64,000 bases of DNA, from NCBI GenBank assembly GCA_903995115.1, contig LR877153.1, forward strand, positions 558,001 through 622,000. Direction: 5' to 3'. The position numbers and the translations under genes were made by a program. How positions within the stretch are numbered: position 1 is the first letter of the stretch; each line of letters opens with the position of its first letter. The notes under the pieces are model-generated. The model worked only from the letters and a program-made list of their open reading frames with translations. It ran no database searches and was not told the origin of the DNA. Below, piece after piece: positions 49,216-59,371 of this stretch. This stretch comes from Angomonas deanei. Lineage: Eukaryota > Euglenozoa > Kinetoplastea > Trypanosomatida > Trypanosomatidae.

Positions 49216-50216
49216 TGTGTTTAGAAAGGCTTACGAAGAATAAAGAAGGTATACTACGTTTGGGGACACAAATACAGTGAAAAGGGGGCAGGAGAGGGCG
49301 ATAAGGGCACAGTTCAGTGGTAACACAGTGAATACAGAAAAAAATCAAAAAAGTAAAAAAAAAAAAAGCGAAGAGATATTTCGTGAACCCTCCACAAATG
49401 TAGTGCGAGCAACGCACACGGATGCGCACGTCCGTTTTCCTGTTATGGATTGGTGGTAACGGGTTCCTCCAACATGCCGAGCAGAGTTCAGGGTGCGTGC
49501 GCTACAACACAACAACGTTTCCTGTTACGCCTTCCGTCGCACCGCAGGGGAAACGTTTCCGATCCGGTATGATTTCATTTTTGCGTGATGATTCCAGCTA
49601 GCGAAAGTGTGTGAAGATTTCCAACAGCATTACTGCTTCCTTGTGTGGTGCGTGCCTCTCAGTTACGCTTCGGTGGATAGGTGAATCTACTCGTCAGTGG
49701 CGTTGAAAGAAGACACACTATTAGCAGAACAATTATAATTGTGTGGCACACATAGAGTATTGCATTCCTTTTCTGGTACTTTGAAAAAAAGAAAAGAAAA
49801 AAAAAGAGAGACGACGAGTAAATAAGGATTCCTGTTCATTCATCAGCCCCTGCTGTTCGGAAGTTTTGCGTTGGTGTGTGTAAAGTTTTTTATTTTATTA
49901 TTTTTTATCGTGTTCTTTCGATTACAATTATCGGATACTCGCCTGACATTTCATCTTTCTCAATAAACATGCTACCTAAACCTTAAATAAATTACATCGG
50001 TTTCATTTTCATTCTGTCGCAAATATTAAACCCGTAAACTGACTCGTTGAACAAAAAGAAACAAAGGAAAAACAATGATGAAAAGGTATCATCTCTATTG
50101 GTATAAAAATGAAATTTTTTTTGTCAAAAAGGGGTAGAAAACATTCTTACAGGAATACGCTTCAACATTTCAACGGTGTTAAAGTTGACAAACATGCGCG
50201 TATGACCGACACTCGT
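49216..50216. other. Spacer between the two beta-tubulin genes
   Basis: A 1-kb spacer, the longest in the window. The first 135 bp (49216-49350) form the 5' flank shared with copy 2. The rest is unique, AT-rich towards 50200, and should hold the 3' UTR of copy 2. No alpha-tubulin, tRNA or other gene is found in it. Confidence 0.65.
49230..49310 (-). promoter_or_regulatory. Probable trans-splice acceptor region of beta-tubulin copy 1
   Basis: On the coding strand a C-rich tract (CCTGCCCCCTTTTCACTG) precedes ACGTAG. A second tract, CCTTCTTTATTCTTCGTAAG, ends at AG 49230-49231, 15 nt before the ATG. Both are conserved in copy 2 at the equivalent position. Which AG is used cannot be told. Confidence 0.45.
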
Positions 50217-51548
50217 TTAGTATCCCTCCTCCTCTTCGTCGAACTCACCCTCCTCCTCGACGGTGGCGTCCTGGTACTGCTGGTACTCGGAGACGAGGTC
50301 GTTCATGTTGGACTCGGCCTCGGTGAACTCCATCTCGTCCATACCCTCACCGGTGTACCAGTGAAGGAAGGCCTTGCGGCGGAACATACCAGTGAACTGC
50401 TCACCGACACGGCGGAACATCTCCTGGATGCAGGTGTTGTTACCGATGAAGGTGACGGACATCTTGAGACCCTTGGGGGGAATATCGCAGATGGAGGACT
50501 TTATGTTGTTGGGGATCCACTCGATGAAGTAGGACGAGTTCTTGTTCTGGACGTTGAGCATCTGCTCATCGACCTCCTTGGTGGACATGCGACCGCGGAA
50601 GAGCGCGGAGGCGGTGAGGTAGCGGCCGTGGCGGGGGTCGGCGGCCTGCATCATGTTCTTGGCGTCGAACATCTGCTGGGTGAGCTCGGGCACGGAGAGA
50701 CCGCGGTACTGCTGGGAGCCGCGGCTGGTGAGGGGGGCGAAGCCCATCATGAAGAAGTGCAGACGGGGGAAGGGCACGAGGTTGACGGCGAGCTTGCGGA
50801 GGTCAGAGTTGAGCTGACCGGGGAAGCGGAGGCAGCAGGTGACACCGGACATGACAGCCGCGACGAGATGGTTGAGGTCGCCGAAGGTGGGAGTGGTGAG
50901 CTTGAGGGTTCTGAAACAGATATCGTACAGAGCCTCATTGTCGATGCACATCGATTCATCGGAGTTCTCGACCAGCTGGTGGACAGAGAGGGTGGTGTTG
51001 TAGGGCTCGACGACGGTATCGGACACCTTGGGGGAGGGGATGACGGAGAAGGTCATCATGATACGGTCGGGGTACTCCTCGCGGAGCTTGGAGATGAGCA
51101 GGGTGCCCATACCGGAACCCGTACCGCCACCCATGGAGTGGGACAGCTGGAAGCCCTGGAGGCAGTCGCAGCTCTCGGCCTCCTTGCGGCAGACGTCGAG
51201 GACGGAGTCGATGAGCTCGGCACCTTCGGTGTAGTGGCCCTTGGCCCAGTTGTTACCGGCACCGGACTGTCCAAAGATGAAGTTGTCGGGGCGGAAGAGC
51301 TGGCCATAGGGACCGGCGCGGACGGCGTCCATCGTGCCGGGCTCGAGGTCGATCAGGACCGCGCGGGGCACGTAGCGGCCGCCAGTGGACTCGTCAAAGT
51401 ACACGTTGATGCGCTCCAGTTGAAGATCGGAGTCACCCTGGTAGGTACCAGTGGGATCAACGCCATGTTCGTCCGAAATTACCTCCCAGAACTTGGAACC
51501 AATTTGGTTACCGCACTGGCCGGCCTGGCAAGAAACGATCTCACGCAT
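50217..51548 (-). CDS. Beta-tubulin, copy 2
   Basis: Encodes the same 443-residue beta-tubulin as copy 1, residue for residue. I counted four silent differences in the coding region, for example gtacccat against gtgcccat at the glycine loop. The 5' flank is shared for about 135 bp; the 3' flank is unrelated, so the two mRNAs would have different 3' UTRs and may be regulated differently, as 3' UTRs control mRNA level in kinetoplastids. The gene lies head-to-tail with copy 1, with no alpha-tubulin between them. Confidence 0.99.
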   Translation of the reverse strand: MREIVSCQAGQCGNQIGSKFWEVISDEHGVDPTGTYQGDSDLQLERINVYFDESTGGRYVPRAVLIDLEPGTMDAVRAGPYGQLFRPDNFIFGQSGAGNNWAKGHYTEGAELIDSVLDVCRKEAESCDCLQGFQLSHSMGGGTGSGMGTLLISKLREEYPDRIMMTFSVIPSPKVSDTVVEPYNTTLSVHQLVENSDESMCIDNEALYDICFRTLKLTTPTFGDLNHLVAAVMSGVTCCLRFPGQLNSDLRKLAVNLVPFPRLHFFMMGFAPLTSRGSQQYRGLSVPELTQQMFDAKNMMQAADPRHGRYLTASALFRGRMSTKEVDEQMLNVQNKNSSYFIEWIPNNIKSSICDIPPKGLKMSVTFIGNNTCIQEMFRRVGEQFTGMFRRKAFLHWYTGEGMDEMEFTEAESNMNDLVSEYQQYQDATVEEEGEFDEEEEGY

Positions 51549-51684
51549 TGTGTTTAGAAAGGCTTACGAAGAATAAAGAAGGTATACTACGTTTGGGGAC
51601 ACAAATACAGTGAAAAGGGGGCAGGGGAGGGTGATAAGGGCACAGTTCAGTGGTAACACAGTGAATACAGAAAAAAATCAAAAA
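50217..51684 (-). repeat. Tandem beta-tubulin duplication unit, copy 2
   Basis: Partner of 47884-49350. Identity runs from the stop codon through the gene to about 135 bp upstream, ending in a short A-rich stretch (gaaaaaaatcaaaaa) where the two copies diverge. Confidence 0.9.
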
Positions 51685-51825
51685 GTTTTAAGCAACTGCT
51701 TATGCGTACGCAAAAGAAACACAAATATATATATAAATTGTCTTTTCCAAACAGAATTTCAAACAACAAAGCAAAGGGCAAAAAGAGACAGCGATAGTAA
51801 CTAGGATATAATGATACAGCTTTGG

Positions 51826-52788
51826 TTAGATGACGTTGAACTGAACTAGGAAAAAACCAACCAACGCAATCACGAGTAAAATGAGACAGACGTACAAAAA
51901 GCAGTTCATTGGTTTGGTATCCTTCATAATCTTTGTCAGTCGACGATTAATAGTGCGAAGTTGTTTTGTTTGTTTGTCGACCGTCTTCTCCGTGTTGTCT
52001 AAGATTTGGTTTTGCATGTCCAGTTGTGCGCCGATATCGACCGCAAGGTTATGCAGCCGCCCAACACCCTCTTTGATTCGGTCGAGGCCGGCATCAATCT
52101 TGGCATCCTGCTGCGCGATCGTTCTCATCTGGTCCCGTGTTTCGGCATTGTCTTCGAGTCTACCACCGCCGACGGTCTTGTCGACAAGTTCGTAGTCGTC
52201 CAAGTCGACCCCATCCGTCTTCGGACGGCGCATGCCGAGGAGCTGGGCTCGTAGTTGGGCCTTCTTGCCCAGTTGTGTTTCCTTGTACGTGTTGATATCT
52301 TTTTTACCCAGTTGCACTCGTTCGGCATCCATCTCCTTTACTACATCTAGTGTTTTTAAGCAATCGGTGAATTGGTTTCGCCGTTCCTCAAAGTTTTTGG
52401 TTAGCAACGCTACCTTCTTTTCTTTTGGCTTCTTTTTCTTGTTTTCTTTCACGACTAGCTGTTCCGCTTGGTCTACCATCTTGCGCATCTCGTCTAGCAA
52501 TATTTCCATCTGACGAATATCTTTTCGAATTTCGTTGGATTGCTCAATGGCCATTCGATCTTGTCCAAACTCTTTGCATTCATTGTTCCGTTCGTTAATG
52601 GCATTTTTAGTTCGTGTAACGGCCTTCACAAAGGCATTCGTACAGTCCATGAAAGGGTCGCCGGTTGCGTCGGCCTCTGCCTCCTCGTCTTCTCGTCCGG
52701 CCTTGACACGAATCCTTCGTAGACGTTTGATGGTGTCTCGCAGTGTGGAGCGCATTAAGCCATCCGAGGTGGGAAGAAAGTCTGCCAT
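51826..52788 (-). CDS. Qc-SNARE (SYP7-like)
   Basis: A 320-residue tail-anchored SNARE for vesicle fusion. The SNARE helix runs about residues 222-285: AKIDAGLDRIKEGVGRLHNL, then LDMQNQILDNTEKTVDKQ, with the zero-layer Gln in DMQNQ. It is followed directly by a single C-terminal membrane anchor, CFLYVCLILLVIALVGFFLV. The N-terminal 110 residues form helices and a LGMRRPK-type linker like plant SYP71-73. The residue pattern of the SNARE helix (V-G-x-L-x-x-L at the start, D-x-Q at zero) fits the Qc class. Its tail anchor would need a Get3/Get1-type pathway. Start ATG 52788. Confidence 0.8.
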   Translation of the reverse strand: MADFLPTSDGLMRSTLRDTIKRLRRIRVKAGREDEEAEADATGDPFMDCTNAFVKAVTRTKNAINERNNECKEFGQDRMAIEQSNEIRKDIRQMEILLDEMRKMVDQAEQLVVKENKKKKPKEKKVALLTKNFEERRNQFTDCLKTLDVVKEMDAERVQLGKKDINTYKETQLGKKAQLRAQLLGMRRPKTDGVDLDDYELVDKTVGGGRLEDNAETRDQMRTIAQQDAKIDAGLDRIKEGVGRLHNLAVDIGAQLDMQNQILDNTEKTVDKQTKQLRTINRRLTKIMKDTKPMNCFLYVCLILLVIALVGFFLVQFNVI

Positions 52789-52970
52789 CCCGTCGATAAA
52801 TTAGTTCGCTGCTGTGTAACGACGAAAACTATTCAAGTGTTTTCGGTTGGGGAGAAGGAAGGGAGAGAAGTGTAAGCCAAAAAGAAGGCACCCGTGCAAT
52901 GAAGGACAGTAAGGAAAATAAAAAAGGAAGTTTACAGTGCATGCAGATTGTGTCTCACAACGGTGGTGAA

Positions 52971-55900
52971 TCATTGATATTTGCGAAACAGTGTCATGAC
53001 CGTTTCATCCTCGTCCAATGCCCACTTCTGTACCTCGCCGGCCACTCTGTCTTCTACACTCGATGGTGTTTGATAAAAGTTGGCAGCCAGCGGAGAGAGA
53101 TTGCTTCCAGTAGAGTCGGCCCCGATTTGGCGCGAAGGGAAGACAATCCTGGACAGCAACGTACCCTTGCCGCTGTCGGCAGTCTGCCGATCCATCCCCT
53201 TCCGCCCGCCTCGGAGAAGCTGTGGGGTGTAGTAATCGTGGCGATGGGCGTAGCGGAGATAGTATTCCACATCCGTCGTGGACATAAAGTCCATCACTGA
53301 CGAGGTCCTTCCATTCTTCCACGTGGACACCTGCAACGTCATGGAGTAGAGAAGAATACTACCAATGAGCAACGTCAGTTCCCTCCCGTCTTGAAGACGC
53401 GCTCGTTCGGCTAGATAACTCTTCAGCAGCGCGGCGCTATTCGCGACCAACTTCTCTGGCAGGTTCACGCGCTTCTCCCATTCCACAATACCGTCTACCG
53501 AAACGCCGTTGAGGTACAGCACACGCGCCAGCGCCTCTTCCTCTGCCATGGTTAGAAATATCCCTCTCGAGTCCGTTCCGTATACGGCGAGACGTAACTT
53601 CAAAAGAAGAATGCTTGCCATTAGGTGGTACTCTGGGATCGTTCGACACAAGGTGAGAAGGGTGTGCTGCAGCACAAGACGCTGCCCCAAGACAGATTGC
53701 CGTTTGACTGCCGTGATTTCCCTCTCCAGTGCACGGCAAATACTGCCGTAGTAACAGCCCAGCAAGACAAATTCATTCTCTTGTATGACACCGCCAGGTG
53801 AACTTGTCATCACCTCCGATTCTTCATTTGGAAAGGCGGCGTCGGGCGATACGCTCCACATCAGCGTCGCCAGGAGAGAAAAAAATAGTCTCTGTGCGTC
53901 GGGGTCGTACCAAGACAGATCACGCTTCAACTGGGGGTAGAGTTCCGCGGGGCTTGTCGGGGCGGCGGAGGCAGAGACGCTTTGCCCTGTCCCCTCCCGT
54001 AACCGTCCCACCACACCCGCGCTGACCTCGCCGCTGTCCTCGTGCACAAAATCATGCGTGAAGTCGGTAAACACGTCTTCCTGGACCTGATCTGTATTGG
54101 TACCTTCCTCATCCTCTTGACCAAACGGGTCAAGGTCCGTCACCTCTCCCTCGTCCTCGTCTAGTATCGCGATGGGACTACTCTCGATAGTGTGCGTCTC
54201 CCTGATATCAGCGTGTGCCGCCAAGGAGCAGAGCCGGGTCGAACTGTCCGGCAGTGCCAGGGCCAAGTGCGACAAGTGTTTCAGCACCACTAGTGTATTC
54301 AGCTCATTGCGACCAGTTTCCTCTGCCGACTGCAGAAGGGCCCCTCTGTTCTGATGGAGCACTTTAAAGGAGAGAGATCCCACCCCAAACGAGGTGCACG
54401 GTCCCTCCACCAACGGTTGCGTCACAGTGCCACCCGCGGAGAGAGACTCCATATCGACAGACACCGGCAAACCAGAGTTCAACAAGGTCTCTAGCACGAT
54501 GGCCCATGCCCACGTTGGGCTGAGGTGATCCAGTGCGTCGCTGAACTCACTGAACAGTAATCCCGCGCTCGACGGACCGCCACGCCCGAGGGACTGGACG
54601 AGTAACTTATTCAAGTAAGTGCCAGTGTGGGTACGACAGTGTGGCAGCAAGTCTTCCACCACACCGTACGCCAGACAGTCCTCTACGGTGTTCACATTCT
54701 CTCCCACATTGGCGTTGAGGAGTATAAGACGAATCAGCACAAAGAAGGAAGGCTCGTACGCCTGCGAAACGATCTCGCCGTTCAGTCGAGATGGGAGGCG
54801 GCAATAGGCGTGAAAGACGTCGTGGGAGAAGGTGGCTAGCGTGTCGAAAAGGGACAGCAGAATACTTTTTGAATACAATTTACCTAGTTCCATCTGCTGC
54901 TCCCCTTCCTTTTGGCGTTGGGTCACAGCGTACTGAAATCGTGTCAGGCTCATTTCTTTCCCGTAGGTGACGTTGGGGGGATACGCCACCGCAATGTTCT
55001 CCAACGTTAGCGTCGCCAGCAGTACGGAAAAAATGGACGATCCGTGAAATACATCTGGCAGAAGGCTGCATGAACGAACAAACAGCGTCCTCCACAGCTT
55101 TCCCAGGGTGAACGCATCTCGAAGGTGCTTGAACGGAGCACTTTCCATGTTGGCAGCGGTGGTATAGAAACTATCCTCAAAACTAGTGAGTACGGAGCGA
55201 AACACTATTCTGCCTCATCACGCTGTGTTTCACTGTTGGATAGGACCGAAATGGTCTGCATGAACAGGTCCCGCTTCAACGCCACGTACTTGGTATACTG
55301 CTGGTGGTGCGTTGCGCGCTCCCCTTTACGCAGGGAGACCACCACCTTCTTGTAGTCAAACAGAACCGAAGTGGCGAGTACGACGGAGAAGAAGGAAGAC
55401 CAGCTGTTTTCCGTGTGCTCTTTGTTATCGTCGAATTCGACCACCGTCCGACAGAACTGGTACAGTTGCGCAATGAGCCCGATACAGCGGCGTTGCAGTT
55501 TGCCGTCGAACTGGTACAAACACACAGCGGTGGCCTGCAGCACACGAGGGAGGAGCGCGCATCGGACGTGATAGCGCCGGTTACCCAGGAAGGAAAGACG
55601 CTCTTTCAGTTCCAGTCTGTAGTCTAATGGAATCACCACATCGGCCGACAGCACGCCATCACTACTACTCTGCTTGATGGTGTCGCGTCGGCGCAGGTTT
55701 AGCGCCAGCTGCTTCATTAGGATTCCGTTCAGGCTTGGCCCCACACGGTTCGTCTCCTCCTCGGAGCAGTATGGGGAGTTGGGAATACAGCGCAATGGCG
55801 CATCTACATCTGTGATCAAGAGGTCGGGGTTCGCGTACCACCACAGCACGAACAGTTCCATCGCCAGTATCTTGGCAAACACTCCTGTTGGATTGTAATA

Positions 55901-56542
55901 GTGATGCGTGCCACGGAAAAAGTGCTCAAACGCCAAATGAAAAGAATAAGCGGAGGACGAGAGAAAGACCCGAACATCGTATTCCATACTCAACTGCAGT
56001 GACTCGGGGAGCAGTACGTAGTCGTAGGCGAACAGTGGGTGATAGTTTACACTTTCCGCTGTATAATACAGCTTGATAAATACCTGCTCGAGGATGGCAC
56101 GGGTGAAGACACAATCCTCCAGCAACTTGGCTTGGTCTACTCCGTTCAACGCCGCAAAGTGAGAAGCAGCCTTCTTCATGTTGCGCTGAATCGACAGGAC
56201 ACACTGAAATGGGCGTTTGCTCTTCCGTTGATCAAAACTATCGGATGGCGAGAGAAAGGGGTGCAGTCGGCTCACGACGTCTAACGACGCGTATTCCAAG
56301 TTGGGAAAGCAATTCTGCACAAATAACTTCCCTGACACATTACCAGCAGTGGGCTCCTCCTCCGTAGTGTCATTGATCGCGTGCGCACCCGCCGTGGAGT
56401 GGTGAAACAGCGTCGGCAAACGTTGTGGAGACAGGAGAGAGGATAGCAAGTGGGGTTTCTTTCCGACACCCGAAACGGTCCCACTGTGCAGTCCTCTCGC
56501 AAACGAACCGACAATCCCTTTTAACGGAAGGTATCGATGCAT
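52971..56542 (-). CDS. Long helical protein of unknown function, probably one gene with a frame break
   Basis: Two open frames of 445 and 744 residues abut at 55205. The upstream one ends QRDEAE and stop; the second continues IVFRSVLTSFEDSF with no spacer. A trans-spliced gene pair needs room for polyadenylation and a pyrimidine tract, and neither is present in the 57 nt before the second frame's first ATG (55148). I therefore favour one protein of about 1190 residues. The N-terminus MHRYLPLKGIVGSFARGLHS looks like a mitochondrial presequence. The whole is Leu-rich and helical (LLPRVLQATAVCLYQF, LLRGGRKGM), with an acidic insert around residues 790-830. No domain is recognised. Two separate genes remain possible. 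Confidence 0.6.
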
Positions 56543-56748
56543 CCTAGTATCATTCTTTACAATAGTTGCTTACGGAAATAGAAAAGGGGAGGAGGAGGAA
56601 ATGGTTACGGGCAAACACCAACAGAGCCTGCAAAGTGGTCCTTCACTTTTGATTGATGTTTTTGTACCTATAAGAAAAATGCACGATAATGTACAACAAA
56701 AAAAAAAACGAGAATAACAATGAACATTGGTAGTCCAATGAGTGTGTT

Positions 56749-58915
56749 TCACGCAGATTTTCCTCCTTTCGAAGGATGGGATATCGTTTTGCCGCGTGTG
56801 GCGCGGGGGGTGGATGATTTCGGTGGGGACGGCGGTGGGGGTGGTAGGTTGGCGGAGCCGTCCAGCGGCTGAAAAGCAGTGCTCTTAGGGGCCATGGGAT
56901 CAATCGACACCGGTAGTCTGGGCCGTATTTTGCCCATATACCCTTTCACATTCGTGGCGGCAGGTGGTGGGCGCGTTGCTTTCGCTGGGGGCCCTTCCTC
57001 CTCTTCTCTCTTTTGATTCGCCTTGCTTTTCGCATTGGAAAGTTTCAGCACCACCTCCCGCACAGCGGACAGCTTAATGTAGTTTGTGCCAGGAGACATG
57101 TACTTGTGGCTCGTGAGAAACTTGGCGATCGGCACACTGCGCGGGATGCTCTCATGGGAGGTTTGTGTCGTACTGGAACTCCACTCCCCCGTCTCTTCCG
57201 CCCGCCGCGCCTTCTCTTCCATCTTTCTCTGGAGTAGCACTGTTTGGTGAAGCGGCCCCAGGTACTCGGGTTTAGGTTTAGCGCTCGCTGGGGGGGGATC
57301 GTCCCTCCGAGGGTGTGCCGCGGTAGGCGATATGCCGGAAGCTGTGGTCGCACCGCTTCAGCCACTCTAACAGGATACTCCGCACGACATACAGCTGTCG
57401 GTCGTTTCGGTTGTTTACAAAATCATTTACCAAAACGGCGTTCGACCGGTTCAGCGCCACAGACGCGGGGGCGTTCTCGACAATAACGACATTATCGAGC
57501 GGCCGGCCGAGGCGGCGGAGGTCCTTCGCGTAGGAGGCCTCCCTGTACCACCGCACATCACGATAAATGAGGTGGTCGAAGATGTCGCCGTTAGGGTCCA
57601 GTCGCTGCACCACCGCCCTCGCCACAATCTCCACGCTGGCCGTCCACAAGACAATCTCCAGTCGAGCCCCGGGCGTCTCCAAGCTGCCGAAGGAAAGAGA
57701 GGTGGACCGTTTTCTTAGTTTGGGCTTGGACTGCTCGTACAGCCGTGTGGACGCGCTCTGCGGGGTCTCCGATCGTGAGGATTGCCCCGGCACCGGGGAC
57801 GGCAGGCAGTCCCTCAAGGATCGCAGCACCGTGATGGCGCCAGGACGCAACACCGCTGGGCCCATACGGCGATTGTTACAGAGCGTCTCGTCCAGGTCAA
57901 ACACGATGGTGAGTGTCCGCTCTGCTTCCTCTTGGTTGGCCAGTGGCGGCAGAAGGGGTTGCTTCGAGAGGTGCGCGGATCCGGAGACAGTGGGGGACTC
58001 GACGTAGATTTCCTTTTGCGAGTGTACCACTACTTGCCGGACAGGGCTGTGGGTCGGTTTCTTGGGACTCGTCGGTGCGCTATTCGGGTCCCGATGTGCC
58101 GGTTTAGGCTCCGGTTTCTTCTTTTCCTCCACGCGCGGTGCCCCCTTCAGTGTTTTGGTGGGTGTCTCATAGGCGTATACCTTGGGGCCCGGGCTCTTCT
58201 TCGCTGGGGATTCCTTTGGTTTCTCTTCCCGGCGCATCTGCTCCACAGAGTAGGAGCGCGGTGGGGTCGGACTGCGCGCCGCCTCCTCCTGTACAAGACG
58301 GGTCGGGATCACCACCCGCGGCTCCGGGCCTATGACCTCCTCGGTGATGGTCTTGAAGCTACTCTCGAACAACTCCTCCTCCTTGGACGCCCGCCTGCTC
58401 TCCACCTCCGTCCCTCGACGAGAGGTCATGCGACTGCTATTTTGTGACTTGTCACGTGTCGTCTTCATCGTCTTGGCGTTGGGGTTCAAGACTTGACGTA
58501 GTTTCTTTCTATCCTTGCGCTGCTGTTTTAAAATTTTCAGTCGCAAGTTGGGTGAGACAGGACTATGACCGAACTGCTCCCCAGAGGGACCACAGCCGGT
58601 GAACCCGTCCGACACGTACGACATCTCCGAGACGCCGTCTACCGAATTCACCTCCGCCTCCTGTGCCTCACGCTCCTCCACGGAAAGGTCAGGGCTATTG
58701 GTTGGAACTAGTTCCTCCTTAAATTGATTAGACGATGAAACGACTACTTTTTCTTCTTTGGAATGCGTTGTTTTTGAAACGCTAGAGGCTGGTGCCTTTT
58801 TTTCCACATTACTATTGTTGTTGGTTGTGTTCTGGTTTCTGTCCGTCCTTCGCTTGATGATAATTCTAGTGGCGCCGGCCTTTTTGCCGGCCTCTGCAGT
58901 AGAGGAAGATGACAT
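56749..58915 (-). CDS. FCP1/SCP-type (NIF/HAD) protein phosphatase, one frame break
   Basis: The catalytic domain starts LTIVFDLDETLCNN, with the DxDx(T/V) phospho-aspartate motif near residue 340. It continues LEIVLWTASVEIVARAVVQR, IYRDVRWYREASYAKDLRRL and NVVIVENAPASVALNRSNAV. These are the hallmarks of FCP1/SCP/NIF phosphatases, which act on the RNA polymerase II C-terminal domain or on Dullard-type substrates. The first 330 residues are disordered, Ser/Pro/Lys/Glu-rich. The frame breaks at a C8 on the coding strand (57290-57297), and the continuing frame (ASAKPKPEYLGPLHQTV) adds about 180 polar residues with a KARRAEE helix. Joined length is about 722 residues. The substrate is inferred only. 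Confidence 0.82.
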
Positions 58916-59371
58916 ACTAGAGGAGAAAAAAAAAAGGGAAGGGAGAAGTAATGCACAAGATCAAAGGTCATTTGTACATCAATGGATGATTCCTCATCAT
59001 CACAAACCGCAGTGGCGTCAACGACAAAGTGCTTTAGCGATACGAATACGCTGTTCAACTAAACAATGAAAATAAAAAGATAGAAACAATATTTACTGGG
59101 GCATTAAAAACAACACAAAAAATGATTTCCTGTAAATGAAAATGTCTTTCACTCATAAGTGTTTTCTTAAGTTTAGCGTTATTCTTTTCGGAGTTTTTCA
59201 AAAAAAGAGTATTTGGATAAAATAATATACATGCAAAACACTCTCTTTATTGAAAGAGGACACTGCGGAAATGAGAAGCATTCACGAAGAAAAAAAATAC
59301 ACCTCCATCTTCCGAAAGGCAAAACTAATCTATAATTATTATTGATTTTTTTTTATTTTTTTGGTTTGATT
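58916..59371. other. Intergenic spacer
   Basis: About 455 bp, AT-rich. A short A/G-rich stretch at 58920-58946 gives a T/C-rich tract on the coding strand just upstream of the phosphatase start. No gene recognised. Confidence 0.5.

Larger units (their letters stand above)
47884..49350 (-). repeat. Tandem beta-tubulin duplication unit, copy 1
   Basis: The near-identical block covers the whole coding region plus about 135 bp of 5' flank and pairs with 50217-51684. Homology stops almost exactly at the stop codon on the 3' side. In the 5' flank two substitutions are visible (ggagagggcg here against gggagggtg in the other copy). Confidence 0.9.

Noticed and set aside
47791-49224. A 477-codon plus-strand open frame antisense to beta-tubulin copy 1 (and a matching one over copy 2)
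   Set aside because: It is the mirror of the strongly biased tubulin codons, is Gly/Val/Leu/His-rich, has no domain, and would be the only gene on the plus strand.
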